Origin: Bacteroidia bacterium
Lineage (GTDB): Bacteria; Bacteroidota; Bacteroidia; Flavobacteriales; Flavobacteriaceae
Length of the DNA stretch: 64,000 nt
Assembly (NCBI GenBank): GCA_030430385.1
Contig: JAUIFO010000009.1
Coordinates: 104,796 to 168,795, forward strand
Reading direction: 5' to 3'
Of the stretch, positions 37,208 to 44,964 are shown piece by piece. A program made the translations under genes and the position numbers. The notes under the pieces were generated by a model. It was given only the letters and a program-made list of their open reading frames with translations, made no database searches and was not told the origin of the DNA. The first letter of the stretch is position 1; each line of letters opens with the position of its first letter.

Positions 37208-38400
37208 GTAGAGCACTTAAATTATACATTGGTGTATTGATTCTGATTTTTGGAATTATAGCTTTGGTTGAATACACAACTCCTCCTCCAATTAACTGGG
37301 AACGTACCTTTAAAGAAACCGATAAGATTCCTTACGGAACCTTTGTGTTTTATGAAGAGCTCGATCAGCTTTTTCCTAATAGCGAAGTGAAAGATATTAA
37401 AGTCACACCATACGAGTTTTTTGATGAACGATATAGCTGGGAAGATACGACTTACACCGTTTCTGGAACTTACATTGTTATAGATGATTACACTGAAATT
37501 GATGAAACTTCGGCGCAAGAGCTTTTGGATTTTGCCTCATTTGGAAATGATATTTTTATCGCTTCGAATTATTTTCCAGAAAATCTCAAAGATTCCTTAG
37601 GTTTTGAAACCACAAACGATTTCAGTTTTAAAGGTAAAGCTGACCTGTCACTTGCTAATCCAATTTTCAAACAAGATTCAATTACTATTGAAAAAGGCCT
37701 CAGTAACATTCATTTTTCAAAGTTTGACACCTTGTACTCAACGGTTTTGGGCTATCAGAAGTTTAATACTTCAACACATGTAAATTATATTAAAACATCT
37801 TGGGGAATGGGTCGATTTTACCTGCACCTACAACCTACAGCTTTCACCAATTATCAGCTTCTAAAAAAGAGCAATAAAAAATATGCTGAAGCTGTGATGT
37901 CTTACCTTGATGATGACACGATATTTTTTGATTCCCGAACAAAATTCAGAAATGACCTCGACACCTCATCGTTGCGTTTTATTCACAGTCAGCCTGCTTT
38001 GCGTTGGGCTTGGTATTTAGTGCTCATCACAACTTTAATTTTTATGGTCTTTAATGCCAAACGACGACAGCGAATTGTTAAAGTCATTCAGCCTTTAAAA
38101 AACACAACCATAGATTTTACCAAAACAATTGGTAACTTATACTACGAAACTAAAGATCACAATAATTTAATAGAAAAGAAAATCACCTATTTCCTAGAGT
38201 ACATAAGACGTGTTTATTACTTAGACACGCAAGTATTGGATGAAAAATTCATCAATAACTTATCTCAAAAATCTGGGAAAGACAAAACTAAAATCAAAAC
38301 ATTAATCAACATAATTGCCTTACTGAAATCGAAATCAACCTGTCATGAAGCTGATTTATTACAATTAAATAAGGCAATAGAAGATTTTTATAACAGATAA
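37204..38400 (+). CDS. DUF4350 domain membrane protein
   Basis: 398 residues: a transmembrane helix (about 7-24) and a GATase-like DUF4350 domain in the periplasm (about 35-210, PYGTFVFYEELDQLFPN; SGTYIVIDDYTEIDE; FGNDIFIASNYFPEN). A second helix (about 264-282, LRWAWYLVLITTLIFMVF) and a cytosolic helical tail follow. DUF4350 occurs with DUF4129, MoxR and DUF58. The order and 4-bp overlap with the DUF4129 gene, and the 2-bp gap to the MoxR gene, show a single operon. Confidence 0.78.
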   Translation: MSRALKLYIGVLILIFGIIALVEYTTPPPINWERTFKETDKIPYGTFVFYEELDQLFPNSEVKDIKVTPYEFFDERYSWEDTTYTVSGTYIVIDDYTEIDETSAQELLDFASFGNDIFIASNYFPENLKDSLGFETTNDFSFKGKADLSLANPIFKQDSITIEKGLSNIHFSKFDTLYSTVLGYQKFNTSTHVNYIKTSWGMGRFYLHLQPTAFTNYQLLKKSNKKYAEAVMSYLDDDTIFFDSRTKFRNDLDTSSLRFIHSQPALRWAWYLVLITTLIFMVFNAKRRQRIVKVIQPLKNTTIDFTKTIGNLYYETKDHNNLIEKKITYFLEYIRRVYYLDTQVLDEKFINNLSQKSGKDKTKIKTLINIIALLKSKSTCHEADLLQLNKAIEDFYNR

Positions 38401-38402
38401 TT

Positions 38403-39473
38403 ATGGAACATTTAGATGATCAACAACGCGATGACACCACGTCTCAAGAATCTAACGACAACACAATACAACCAACTGAAACTTCAGAAAGCAATTCTGA
38501 CGATTTAAGTTTTAAAAACAGAATCGACCTTACTGAGTTAAAGGAAGGGATTGCCCTGATAAAGAATGAAATTGGTAAAGTGATCGTAGGTCAAACTGAA
38601 ATGATCGATATGCTTATTGCGTCTATTTTAGCCAATGGCCATTCGCTTATTGAAGGTGTTCCTGGTGTTGCTAAAACCATTTCGGCTAAGCTACTTGCTA
38701 AATCTTTAGATATTGGTTTCAGTAGAATTCAATTTACGCCAGACCTTATGCCTAGTGATATCTTAGGGACTTCTGTTTTTAATATGAAAACCTCCGAGTT
38801 TGAATTTAAAGAAGGGCCTATTTTTTCAAACATGATCCTCATTGATGAGATCAACAGAGCACCTGCTAAAACACAGGCTGCACTTTTTGAAGTGATGGAA
38901 GAACGTCAAATTACGATTGATGGAAATCGATTTGAAATGGATTTACCTTTTATAGTTCTTGCTACTCAAAATCCAGTAGAGCAAGAAGGAACGTATCGTT
39001 TACCTGAAGCGCAATTAGATCGTTTCTTGTTTAAAATTGATATTGAGTATCCTAAAGTTGATGAAGAAGTTGAAATTTTAAACAGAGAGCAAAATTTAAA
39101 AGGCGGTGTTAAAACAGACCAAGTTACTGCGCACTTATCTAAAGCGCAGATTAATACATTTCAAAGTTTGGTCGATCAAATTATTATTGAAACCCATCTT
39201 TTAAAATACATTGCAGATATTGTCATAAATACCAGAAGCAATCCTTTTTTATATTTAGGTGCTTCTCCAAGAGCCTCCATTGCTATTTTAAAGGCCAGTA
39301 AAGCTTTTGCTGCAATGAGTGGACGTGATTTTGTTACTCCTGAAGATATTAAGCGATCAGCGATTCCTGTACTACAGCATCGTGTTATAGTTACTCCAGA
39401 ACGTGAAATGGAAGGTGTTACCACCAAACAGATCATTAAACAAATTATTGAAGCTGTTGAAATACCAAGATAA
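38403..39473 (+). CDS. MoxR-family AAA+ ATPase
   Basis: 356 residues. An acidic Ser/Thr/Gln-rich N-terminal extension (1-35) precedes the AAA+ core: Walker A-like EGVPGVAKTISAKLLAK (near 79, with Ala where GKT usually has Gly), ILIDEINRAPAKTQAALFEV (Walker B), FIVLATQNPVEQEGTYRLPE (sensor 1) and AQLDRFLFK. The C-terminal lid has ASPRASIAILKASKAFA and the closing VTPEDIKR. MoxR ATPases remodel partner proteins that have VWA or DUF58 domains; the DUF58 gene follows after 67 bp. Confidence 0.92.
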   Translation: MEHLDDQQRDDTTSQESNDNTIQPTETSESNSDDLSFKNRIDLTELKEGIALIKNEIGKVIVGQTEMIDMLIASILANGHSLIEGVPGVAKTISAKLLAKSLDIGFSRIQFTPDLMPSDILGTSVFNMKTSEFEFKEGPIFSNMILIDEINRAPAKTQAALFEVMEERQITIDGNRFEMDLPFIVLATQNPVEQEGTYRLPEAQLDRFLFKIDIEYPKVDEEVEILNREQNLKGGVKTDQVTAHLSKAQINTFQSLVDQIIIETHLLKYIADIVINTRSNPFLYLGASPRASIAILKASKAFAAMSGRDFVTPEDIKRSAIPVLQHRVIVTPEREMEGVTTKQIIKQIIEAVEIPR

Positions 39474-39540
39474 TGTGTATTCTATTAGATATAAGAATGC
39501 TAATAATCTTCTGAATTTGAACTTTTAAATTGTTAGAAAC

Positions 39541-40875
39541 GTGCTTAAACGAATACAACCATTTTATTTACAAAACCGATTTTTTTATGCTTGCATTGGC
39601 ATTATCGTTTTGTTTGTATTGAGCTTTGTGTTTCCAAGATTGTTCAATTTAACGAAGTTGGTTTTATTACTTCTTTTTGCACTAACAGTTCTTGATACGC
39701 TTATTCTCTTTTCTGCTAAGAATGGTGTAAAAGGTCAGCGTAAACTCCCTGAAAAATTTTCAAATGGTGATGAAAATCCAATACATCTGCTTATTCAAAA
39801 TTTTTATACGTTCAAAGTACATATCACTATAATTGATGAAATCCCTGAACAATTTCAAGTGAGAGATTTTAAAATTCAAAGGACCTTAGAGGCGTCCAGT
39901 ACTTCTGAAATTGCCTATCAGTTAAGACCTGTTGAACGCGGCGAATATCACTTTGGAAAGCTCAATATCTATGTTTGTTCTGTTTTTGGATTAATTTCCA
40001 GACGATTTTGGTACGACAATCACATTATGGTACCAACCTATCCAAGTTTTATACAATTACGAAAATATGATTTGCTTGCCATAAGTAATAATCTTCAGCA
40101 GTATGGTATAAAAAAGATTAGGAAAATTGGACATACAATGGAGTTTGAGCAGATTAAGGATTATGTTTTAGGTGATGATCTCAGAACCATCAACTGGAAG
40201 GCGACTGCAAAGCGTAACCAATTAATGGTCAATCAATTTCAAGACGAAAAATCGCAACCTATCTATTCTGTAATTGACAAAGGACGTGTTATGAAAATGC
40301 CTTTTGAAGGCTTAACTCTCTTAGATTATGCTATTAATGCATCACTTGTAATTTCAAATGTTGCCTTAAAAAAGCAAGACAAAGCAGGTATTTTAGCATT
40401 TTCAAAAAAAATTGAAAATATCGTTGTTGCCGAACGTCGTACGTCGCAAATGAACCTGATCTTGGAAACCCTATATAACGTCAATACTGATTTCTTTGAA
40501 AGTGATTATGGAAGGCTTTATGCAGATATCAAACGAAACATCACACAACGAAGTCTCATGTTACTGTATACCAATTTTGAAACGATGGACAGTTTACATA
40601 GACAACTTCCCTATTTAAAAGGGATTGCTAAAAACCATTTGCTAGTTGTTATTTTCTTTAAGAATACTGAATTGAATGCTTTAATTAACAAACCTGCGGA
40701 AACCGTTCAGGAAGCTTATGATAAAGTTATTGCTGAAAAATTTGCTTTTGAAAAGCGCCTTATAGTTAATGAGCTTCAGAAATATGGCATTCAAACTATA
40801 TTGACTTCTCCCGAAGATCTCACTATTGACACGATAAATAAATATTTAGAAATCAAAGCCAGAGGCTTGTTATAA
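39541..40875 (+). CDS. DUF58 (VWA-like) membrane protein, GTG start
   Basis: 444 residues from a GTG at 39541. Two close N-terminal helices (about 10-50) precede a beta-rich region and the DUF58 core (KKIRKIGHTMEFEQIKDYV, LGDDLRTINWKATAKRNQL, MVNQFQDEKSQPIYSVIDKG). The core continues as a VWA-like fold with the MIDAS-like DxG replaced by DKG. It is the predicted client or partner of the MoxR ATPase upstream. A 67-bp gap separates it from moxR, larger than elsewhere in the operon. Two copies of a dispersed repeat follow it. Confidence 0.87.
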   Translation: MLKRIQPFYLQNRFFYACIGIIVLFVLSFVFPRLFNLTKLVLLLLFALTVLDTLILFSAKNGVKGQRKLPEKFSNGDENPIHLLIQNFYTFKVHITIIDEIPEQFQVRDFKIQRTLEASSTSEIAYQLRPVERGEYHFGKLNIYVCSVFGLISRRFWYDNHIMVPTYPSFIQLRKYDLLAISNNLQQYGIKKIRKIGHTMEFEQIKDYVLGDDLRTINWKATAKRNQLMVNQFQDEKSQPIYSVIDKGRVMKMPFEGLTLLDYAINASLVISNVALKKQDKAGILAFSKKIENIVVAERRTSQMNLILETLYNVNTDFFESDYGRLYADIKRNITQRSLMLLYTNFETMDSLHRQLPYLKGIAKNHLLVVIFFKNTELNALINKPAETVQEAYDKVIAEKFAFEKRLIVNELQKYGIQTILTSPEDLTIDTINKYLEIKARGLL

Positions 40876-40905
40876 AGTCTCAATACTGTTCGAAACAACC
40901 TCGTT

Positions 40906-41016
40906 ATCTCATTCAAAAAAAGGTTGTCATTCCGACCGAAGTGGAGAAATCTCTTTCAATTAAATCTCATTCAAAAAAAAGTTGTCATTCCGACCGAAGT
41001 GGAGGAATCTCTTTCA
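40906..41016. repeat. Two tandem copies of a 53-bp dispersed-type repeat
   Basis: Copies at 40906-40958 and 40964-41016 differ at 2 of 53 positions. The core GTCATTCCGACCGAAGTGG (40926-40944 and 40984-41002) resembles the CATTCCGA-type intergenic repeats seen in many Bacteroidota genomes. The copies lie between convergent genes and have no reading frame. Confidence 0.8.
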
Positions 41017-41036
41017 CCTTCCAAACAACAACACCT

Positions 41037-43337
41037 TTAAAAATACACTCTAAACACCACATTAGGTGTAAATCCAATTGAAAACTTATCAATTAATTCT
41101 ATTTCATTTTCAAAGTCATTATTGCCAAAATACTCACGACTTATAAGATTTTCTTTTGCATAGACATTTCGTATAGAGAACCCTATTTTACCTTTGACCT
41201 TTTCAGATTTAGAAATGTTAAACGTGTAAGTCGACGACAAATCTAAACGATGATAATCAGGAAGTCTTTTATTATTGATTCCATCATTAAATTGATAACC
41301 CTCTGTCGTTTCTATCGCTTGAGTAAAAGGTTTTCCTGTCTGCCATCGCCATCCTAACGCAATTTGAAAGTCAGATATTTTATAACTTAACGCTGTTGAC
41401 ACAGCATGCAAGACATTAGAACGCGATGTAAACGCCTTGTCATTATTCAAACTTTCGTAAGAACTTTCAGAATGATTATAAGAATAACTCAACCAAGTAT
41501 TAAATCCTTGAAAGCGTTTTTTTAAAAACACATCAACGCCATAAATGTTTTGTTCGCCTATATTATACTGACTGTTTTGCGGATTTAAAAACCCAAAAGA
41601 CAACGCAGTGATATTATCTAAGTGCTTATAATAATTATCAATATCAACGGTCCAACCTTTGTTACTGTAAATAAACCCTAAAGACACTTGCTTGCTGTTG
41701 ATAATTGGAAACTCATTACCATTGGCCAAACGCCATAATCTGTTCTCCAAAGACAAATCGCTTATAATCGTTTCATCGATCTCACTGATAATTTGATTTT
41801 TTATCTCTCCTGAAACCTGAAGCTTTAAATTTTTAAACAACTGCTTATACAGTAATACTCTTGGCTCAAATCGGACAGCATCTAATTCTTCAAAGTAAGA
41901 TGCTCGCGCGCCAATAGACAGATCAAACAACTTAGGATTTTTATAATGATAACTACCATAAAGGCTATGTGTTTTTATTTCAGAATCGTCTTGGTCTAGA
42001 ATAAACGCAAGACTGGCTGTATTTTTAAAAATATAGCTTACATTTTTTCGAACATATTGATAACCAACATTTATACTGCTGTGATCGTTTAGTGTAGCAT
42101 GTAATTCAGTAGAGATTCCTGAATCAAAGATTAGATTACGCTTTTCGAAATTAGACGTTTCAATAGCATTTTCTGAAGTAATAAAATTATAATCCAACTC
42201 GTAATTTGAGGCGAAGGCAGTCGTGTATTGTCTTAACTTTGAACTCCATACTTTATCCCAAGCCAAACTATATCCAGTATTTTTAATTTCCATAAGATCA
42301 TTGAGATCTTCATTGGTTTCAGCATCATTAACTGTGTAATCTAGAGTATTACTAATAGAAATCAAACTAGCATAAAATGCGTTATTCGTGTTGGGTTTGA
42401 AGTTGAGTTTTAAATTATAATCTAAAAAGCTAAAGTCGTTATCTGGATTATCACCATCTTGAATCTTTGTGCTCTCAAACACCTTTTCTGCTAACTGATT
42501 AAAGGTGTACGATTGATAGATATTGGTATAACTAGATCGCACTGAAGCTTGCATACCAAGCTTATCGCTTATAATTGGAGTTGCGATATAAGCATCTGCA
42601 TTAATCCCATTAAAGCCTACTTGAGCCTGAAGCTTATCCTGAATACGTGTTGTGGTAGCCATTTCGATAACGCTTGAGGCACGCTCACCATATCGCGGAT
42701 TTGACCCTTTATTAATGAATGTTACTGCTTTTGTAGCATTTGGATTAAAAGGTGAGATCATTCCGAAGAGATGTCCTTTATGATACATATTGATGCCATC
42801 CCAAAGGAGTCGGTTTTGATCTATTTTACCACCTCTAACTAAAAAACCAGAAGCTGTTTCGTTCGGACTTACAACTCCTGGTAATAATTGAATACTTTCT
42901 AAAACATCAGGCTCAGTTAAACCTGGTAAAATTCCTAAATCGGTTGGGTCTATTTTAAAAGAGGCATCCTTTTGTTTGGTTATTCCTTTGGTGAGATAAC
43001 TTGTTACCACCACTCTTTCGAGCGTTTGAAGATCAGGAGCCTCCTTGTTGGTCTTAACAATGATATACCGATTATCAATGACTTCAAATGTAAGTTCGGT
43101 TTGCAGTTCAATATCTGAAAGGAGGTCCTTTAATGAGCGTTCTTTTTCAACAAGTGTGATGGTCTTTGAAGACATTACCGCATCAGGATACGAAAACCTA
43201 ACGCTATACGTATCTTCAACAATTTTGAATACATTGTTTAATGTTTCGTTATTGAAACCAATGTAAAATTTAGCCTCTTCTTGCGAAAAGGCTAAACTAT
43301 GCAGTGTTAATAGAAAGTAAATAATCAATTTTCTCAC
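41037..43337 (-). CDS. TonB-dependent receptor with STN domain (FecA-type signalling receptor)
   Basis: 766 residues: signal peptide (1-18), an STN/secretin-like signalling domain (about 20-95, FYIGFNNETLNNVFKIVED; RSLKDLLSDIELQTELTF), then a TonB box region (LERVVVTSYL), plug (about 125-235: PGLTEPDVLESIQLLPGVVS, SGFLVRGGKIDQNRLLWDG) and a barrel. The STN domain is what contacts a FecR protein in surface signalling. fecR lies directly upstream with a 4-bp overlap, and fecI before it. The ligand is unknown. No SusD is present; the divergent Kazal-like lipoprotein may be its surface partner. Confidence 0.88.
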   Translation of the reverse strand: MRKLIIYFLLTLHSLAFSQEEAKFYIGFNNETLNNVFKIVEDTYSVRFSYPDAVMSSKTITLVEKERSLKDLLSDIELQTELTFEVIDNRYIIVKTNKEAPDLQTLERVVVTSYLTKGITKQKDASFKIDPTDLGILPGLTEPDVLESIQLLPGVVSPNETASGFLVRGGKIDQNRLLWDGINMYHKGHLFGMISPFNPNATKAVTFINKGSNPRYGERASSVIEMATTTRIQDKLQAQVGFNGINADAYIATPIISDKLGMQASVRSSYTNIYQSYTFNQLAEKVFESTKIQDGDNPDNDFSFLDYNLKLNFKPNTNNAFYASLISISNTLDYTVNDAETNEDLNDLMEIKNTGYSLAWDKVWSSKLRQYTTAFASNYELDYNFITSENAIETSNFEKRNLIFDSGISTELHATLNDHSSINVGYQYVRKNVSYIFKNTASLAFILDQDDSEIKTHSLYGSYHYKNPKLFDLSIGARASYFEELDAVRFEPRVLLYKQLFKNLKLQVSGEIKNQIISEIDETIISDLSLENRLWRLANGNEFPIINSKQVSLGFIYSNKGWTVDIDNYYKHLDNITALSFGFLNPQNSQYNIGEQNIYGVDVFLKKRFQGFNTWLSYSYNHSESSYESLNNDKAFTSRSNVLHAVSTALSYKISDFQIALGWRWQTGKPFTQAIETTEGYQFNDGINNKRLPDYHRLDLSSTYTFNISKSEKVKGKIGFSIRNVYAKENLISREYFGNNDFENEIELIDKFSIGFTPNVVFRVYF

Positions 43338-44263
43338 TTTACACTTAGATAGATAAGTCCTTTTTCTTTTTCAAAATACGTTATATCTAAGGTTTTAAAA
43401 ACCGTCTGCAATGCTGTATTAATATTATCATGAGGAAAACTTCCTGTAAATATCATATTGGTATCGACATTATCAACATTAAAAGTCACATCATATTCAG
43501 ATTCTAATGCAGTAATGACATATTTAAGTGGCACACTTTTGAAAGCACTTTCTCCACGCGTCCAATAAGGTTTAGTTTCTGCAACTTGCCATGTTTCGAT
43601 GGCATCACCATTTATGCGTCTAACAGTATGTGTTGGTAACAACACAATCGCTTCATTATGACTTGACACACCTACTTTTCCTTCATAACACACAACTTCA
43701 AACAAATCTTGAGTTGAATTTACATTAAACTGAGTACCAAGTACTTTAACTTCGCCATTATTGGTTTCAACAGTAAACGTGCTACCTTTTGCAACTTTAA
43801 AATAGGCTTCTCCAGACAGAGATAAGGTTCTGTTGTCTTTCCAGGTGTCTTCATTGTAAGTGATGGTAGATTTAGAATTTAAGATCACCTCTGAACCATC
43901 AAGTAAAACGATGGTTTGTTTTTCTCCAAAACCTGTTTCAACTGAAACTATGGTATCACGTAACAGTGAAAACACACCAAATAGAATCACTACTGAAGCA
44001 GCAATTCCCATCCACCAACGCTTAGTGTTTAGCGGACGGACTTTGCTTTGCTTTCGCTGACCAATTTTTTTCTGAATTTCTGTAAAGCTGGAATCTGTTT
44101 CTGCATTTAAACTAGTATAAACATCGATACCTTTACGCAACTTTATATACGCTTTGAAATCGGATTCAGACACGAGTGTTTGCAGTGTATCATCACTCAA
44201 TTCTCCAGCCAACCATTGTGCCAGATAGGTATCATTATTACTATTTAAATTTTGTTTTTCCAT
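43334..44263 (-). CDS. FecR-family anti-sigma/signal-transducing protein
   Basis: 309 residues. A cytosolic N terminus (LAQWLAGELSDDTLQTLVSE) leads to a transmembrane helix (about 86-103, WMGIAASVVILFGVFSLL). The FecR domain covers about 110-215: ETGFGEKQTIVLLDGSEVIL, NSKSTITYNEDTW and LSGEAYFKVAKGSTFTVET. The C-terminal DUF4974 domain (about 235-305) ends KTLDITYFEKEKGLIYLS. FecR senses the loaded receptor through its STN domain and controls FecI. It overlaps the receptor start by 4 bp. Its own promoter motif lies only about 15 bp before its ATG, so it can be transcribed separately from fecI. Confidence 0.9.
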   Translation of the reverse strand: MEKQNLNSNNDTYLAQWLAGELSDDTLQTLVSESDFKAYIKLRKGIDVYTSLNAETDSSFTEIQKKIGQRKQSKVRPLNTKRWWMGIAASVVILFGVFSLLRDTIVSVETGFGEKQTIVLLDGSEVILNSKSTITYNEDTWKDNRTLSLSGEAYFKVAKGSTFTVETNNGEVKVLGTQFNVNSTQDLFEVVCYEGKVGVSSHNEAIVLLPTHTVRRINGDAIETWQVAETKPYWTRGESAFKSVPLKYVITALESEYDVTFNVDNVDTNMIFTGSFPHDNINTALQTVFKTLDITYFEKEKGLIYLSVK

Positions 44264-44277
44264 TGCGTTACTGCCTA

Positions 44278-44310
44278 TAAGACAACTCTTATTTATAAAA
44301 CCCTACTTTT
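44278..44310 (-). promoter_or_regulatory. Predicted FecI-type ECF promoter for fecR and the TonB receptor
   Basis: Read on the minus strand: AAAAGTAGGGT, 12 nt, AGTTGTCTTA. The same two boxes with the same spacing occur at 44889-44921 before the divergent lipoprotein. The position just upstream of fecR and the -35/-10-like spacing fit an ECF sigma promoter. Confidence 0.65.
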
Positions 44311-44323
44311 ATTTTTACTTTTT

Positions 44324-44863
44324 TTAAATATTCCCAATTTGTTCGCGAATTACAAGTAATGCAGCATGCATTCTTTTTTCTACGGCTTTAACAGAGATGT
44401 CTAATTGTTCTGCAATTTCTCTGTATTTCTTTTTTTCAATTCTATTTAATAAAAATACCTCCTTTTGTTTTTCAGGAAGCGAATTGATCACACGATCTAG
44501 CTTATCCATAAACTCCTTTTCCAACAAAATAAACTCAGGCGACTCATTGGTTTGATGAATAGCAATGGCATTTTGATGTTTTCTCACTACTTTTTCATGT
44601 TTCACCAGGTTTAAAAACATGTTAGAAGCCACTGTATATAAATAGCTCTTTACCTTATCAACAGCAACTTTATCACAATTATCCCAAAGTTTTATAAAGG
44701 TCTCTTGAAGGAGGTCTTCAGCCTTAGCAATATCTTGGGTTTTAAAAAAAATAAACCGTCTTAAATCTTTTGCATACTTTTGGTAGATAGACTCAAACGT
44801 CTTGGTATGGCAAATAGAATGTTGTTTTTTAGACATGAATTGATTAAAAGCTAAGTGGCTCAA
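44324..44863 (-). CDS. FecI-type ECF sigma factor
   Basis: 179 residues. Region 2: FESIYQKYAKDLRRFIFFKT, KAEDLLQETFIKLWDNCDKV, KSYLYTVASNMFLNLVKHEK. Region 4: DRVINSLPEKQKEVFLLNRI, KKYREIAEQLDISVKAVEKR, ending in LLVIREQIGNI. The bacteroidetal FecI class is typical. It heads the fecI-fecR-receptor locus, but a 60-bp gap with its own promoter motif separates fecR. The first Met at 44863 is followed by others at residues 9 and later; the exact start is uncertain by a few codons. Confidence 0.9.
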   Translation of the reverse strand: MSHLAFNQFMSKKQHSICHTKTFESIYQKYAKDLRRFIFFKTQDIAKAEDLLQETFIKLWDNCDKVAVDKVKSYLYTVASNMFLNLVKHEKVVRKHQNAIAIHQTNESPEFILLEKEFMDKLDRVINSLPEKQKEVFLLNRIEKKKYREIAEQLDISVKAVEKRMHAALLVIREQIGNI

Positions 44864-44888
44864 AACTAAAGAAAAAAAAATTAGAGAA

Positions 44889-44921
44889 AAAAGTAGGGTA
44901 TTTTTTTTTACAGTTGTCTTA
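44889..44921 (+). promoter_or_regulatory. Predicted FecI-type ECF promoter for the Kazal-like lipoprotein
   Basis: AAAAGTAGGGT (44889-44899), 12 nt, AGTTGTCTTA (44912-44921). Both boxes and the spacing are identical to the minus-strand copy before fecR, while the 12-nt spacers differ. The expected transcript start is about 35-40 nt before the ATG at 44965. Confidence 0.65.
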
Positions 44922-44964
44922 GGTTTGATTAATCGCCAAAAAAAAAATTAACTTAAAATCGAAA

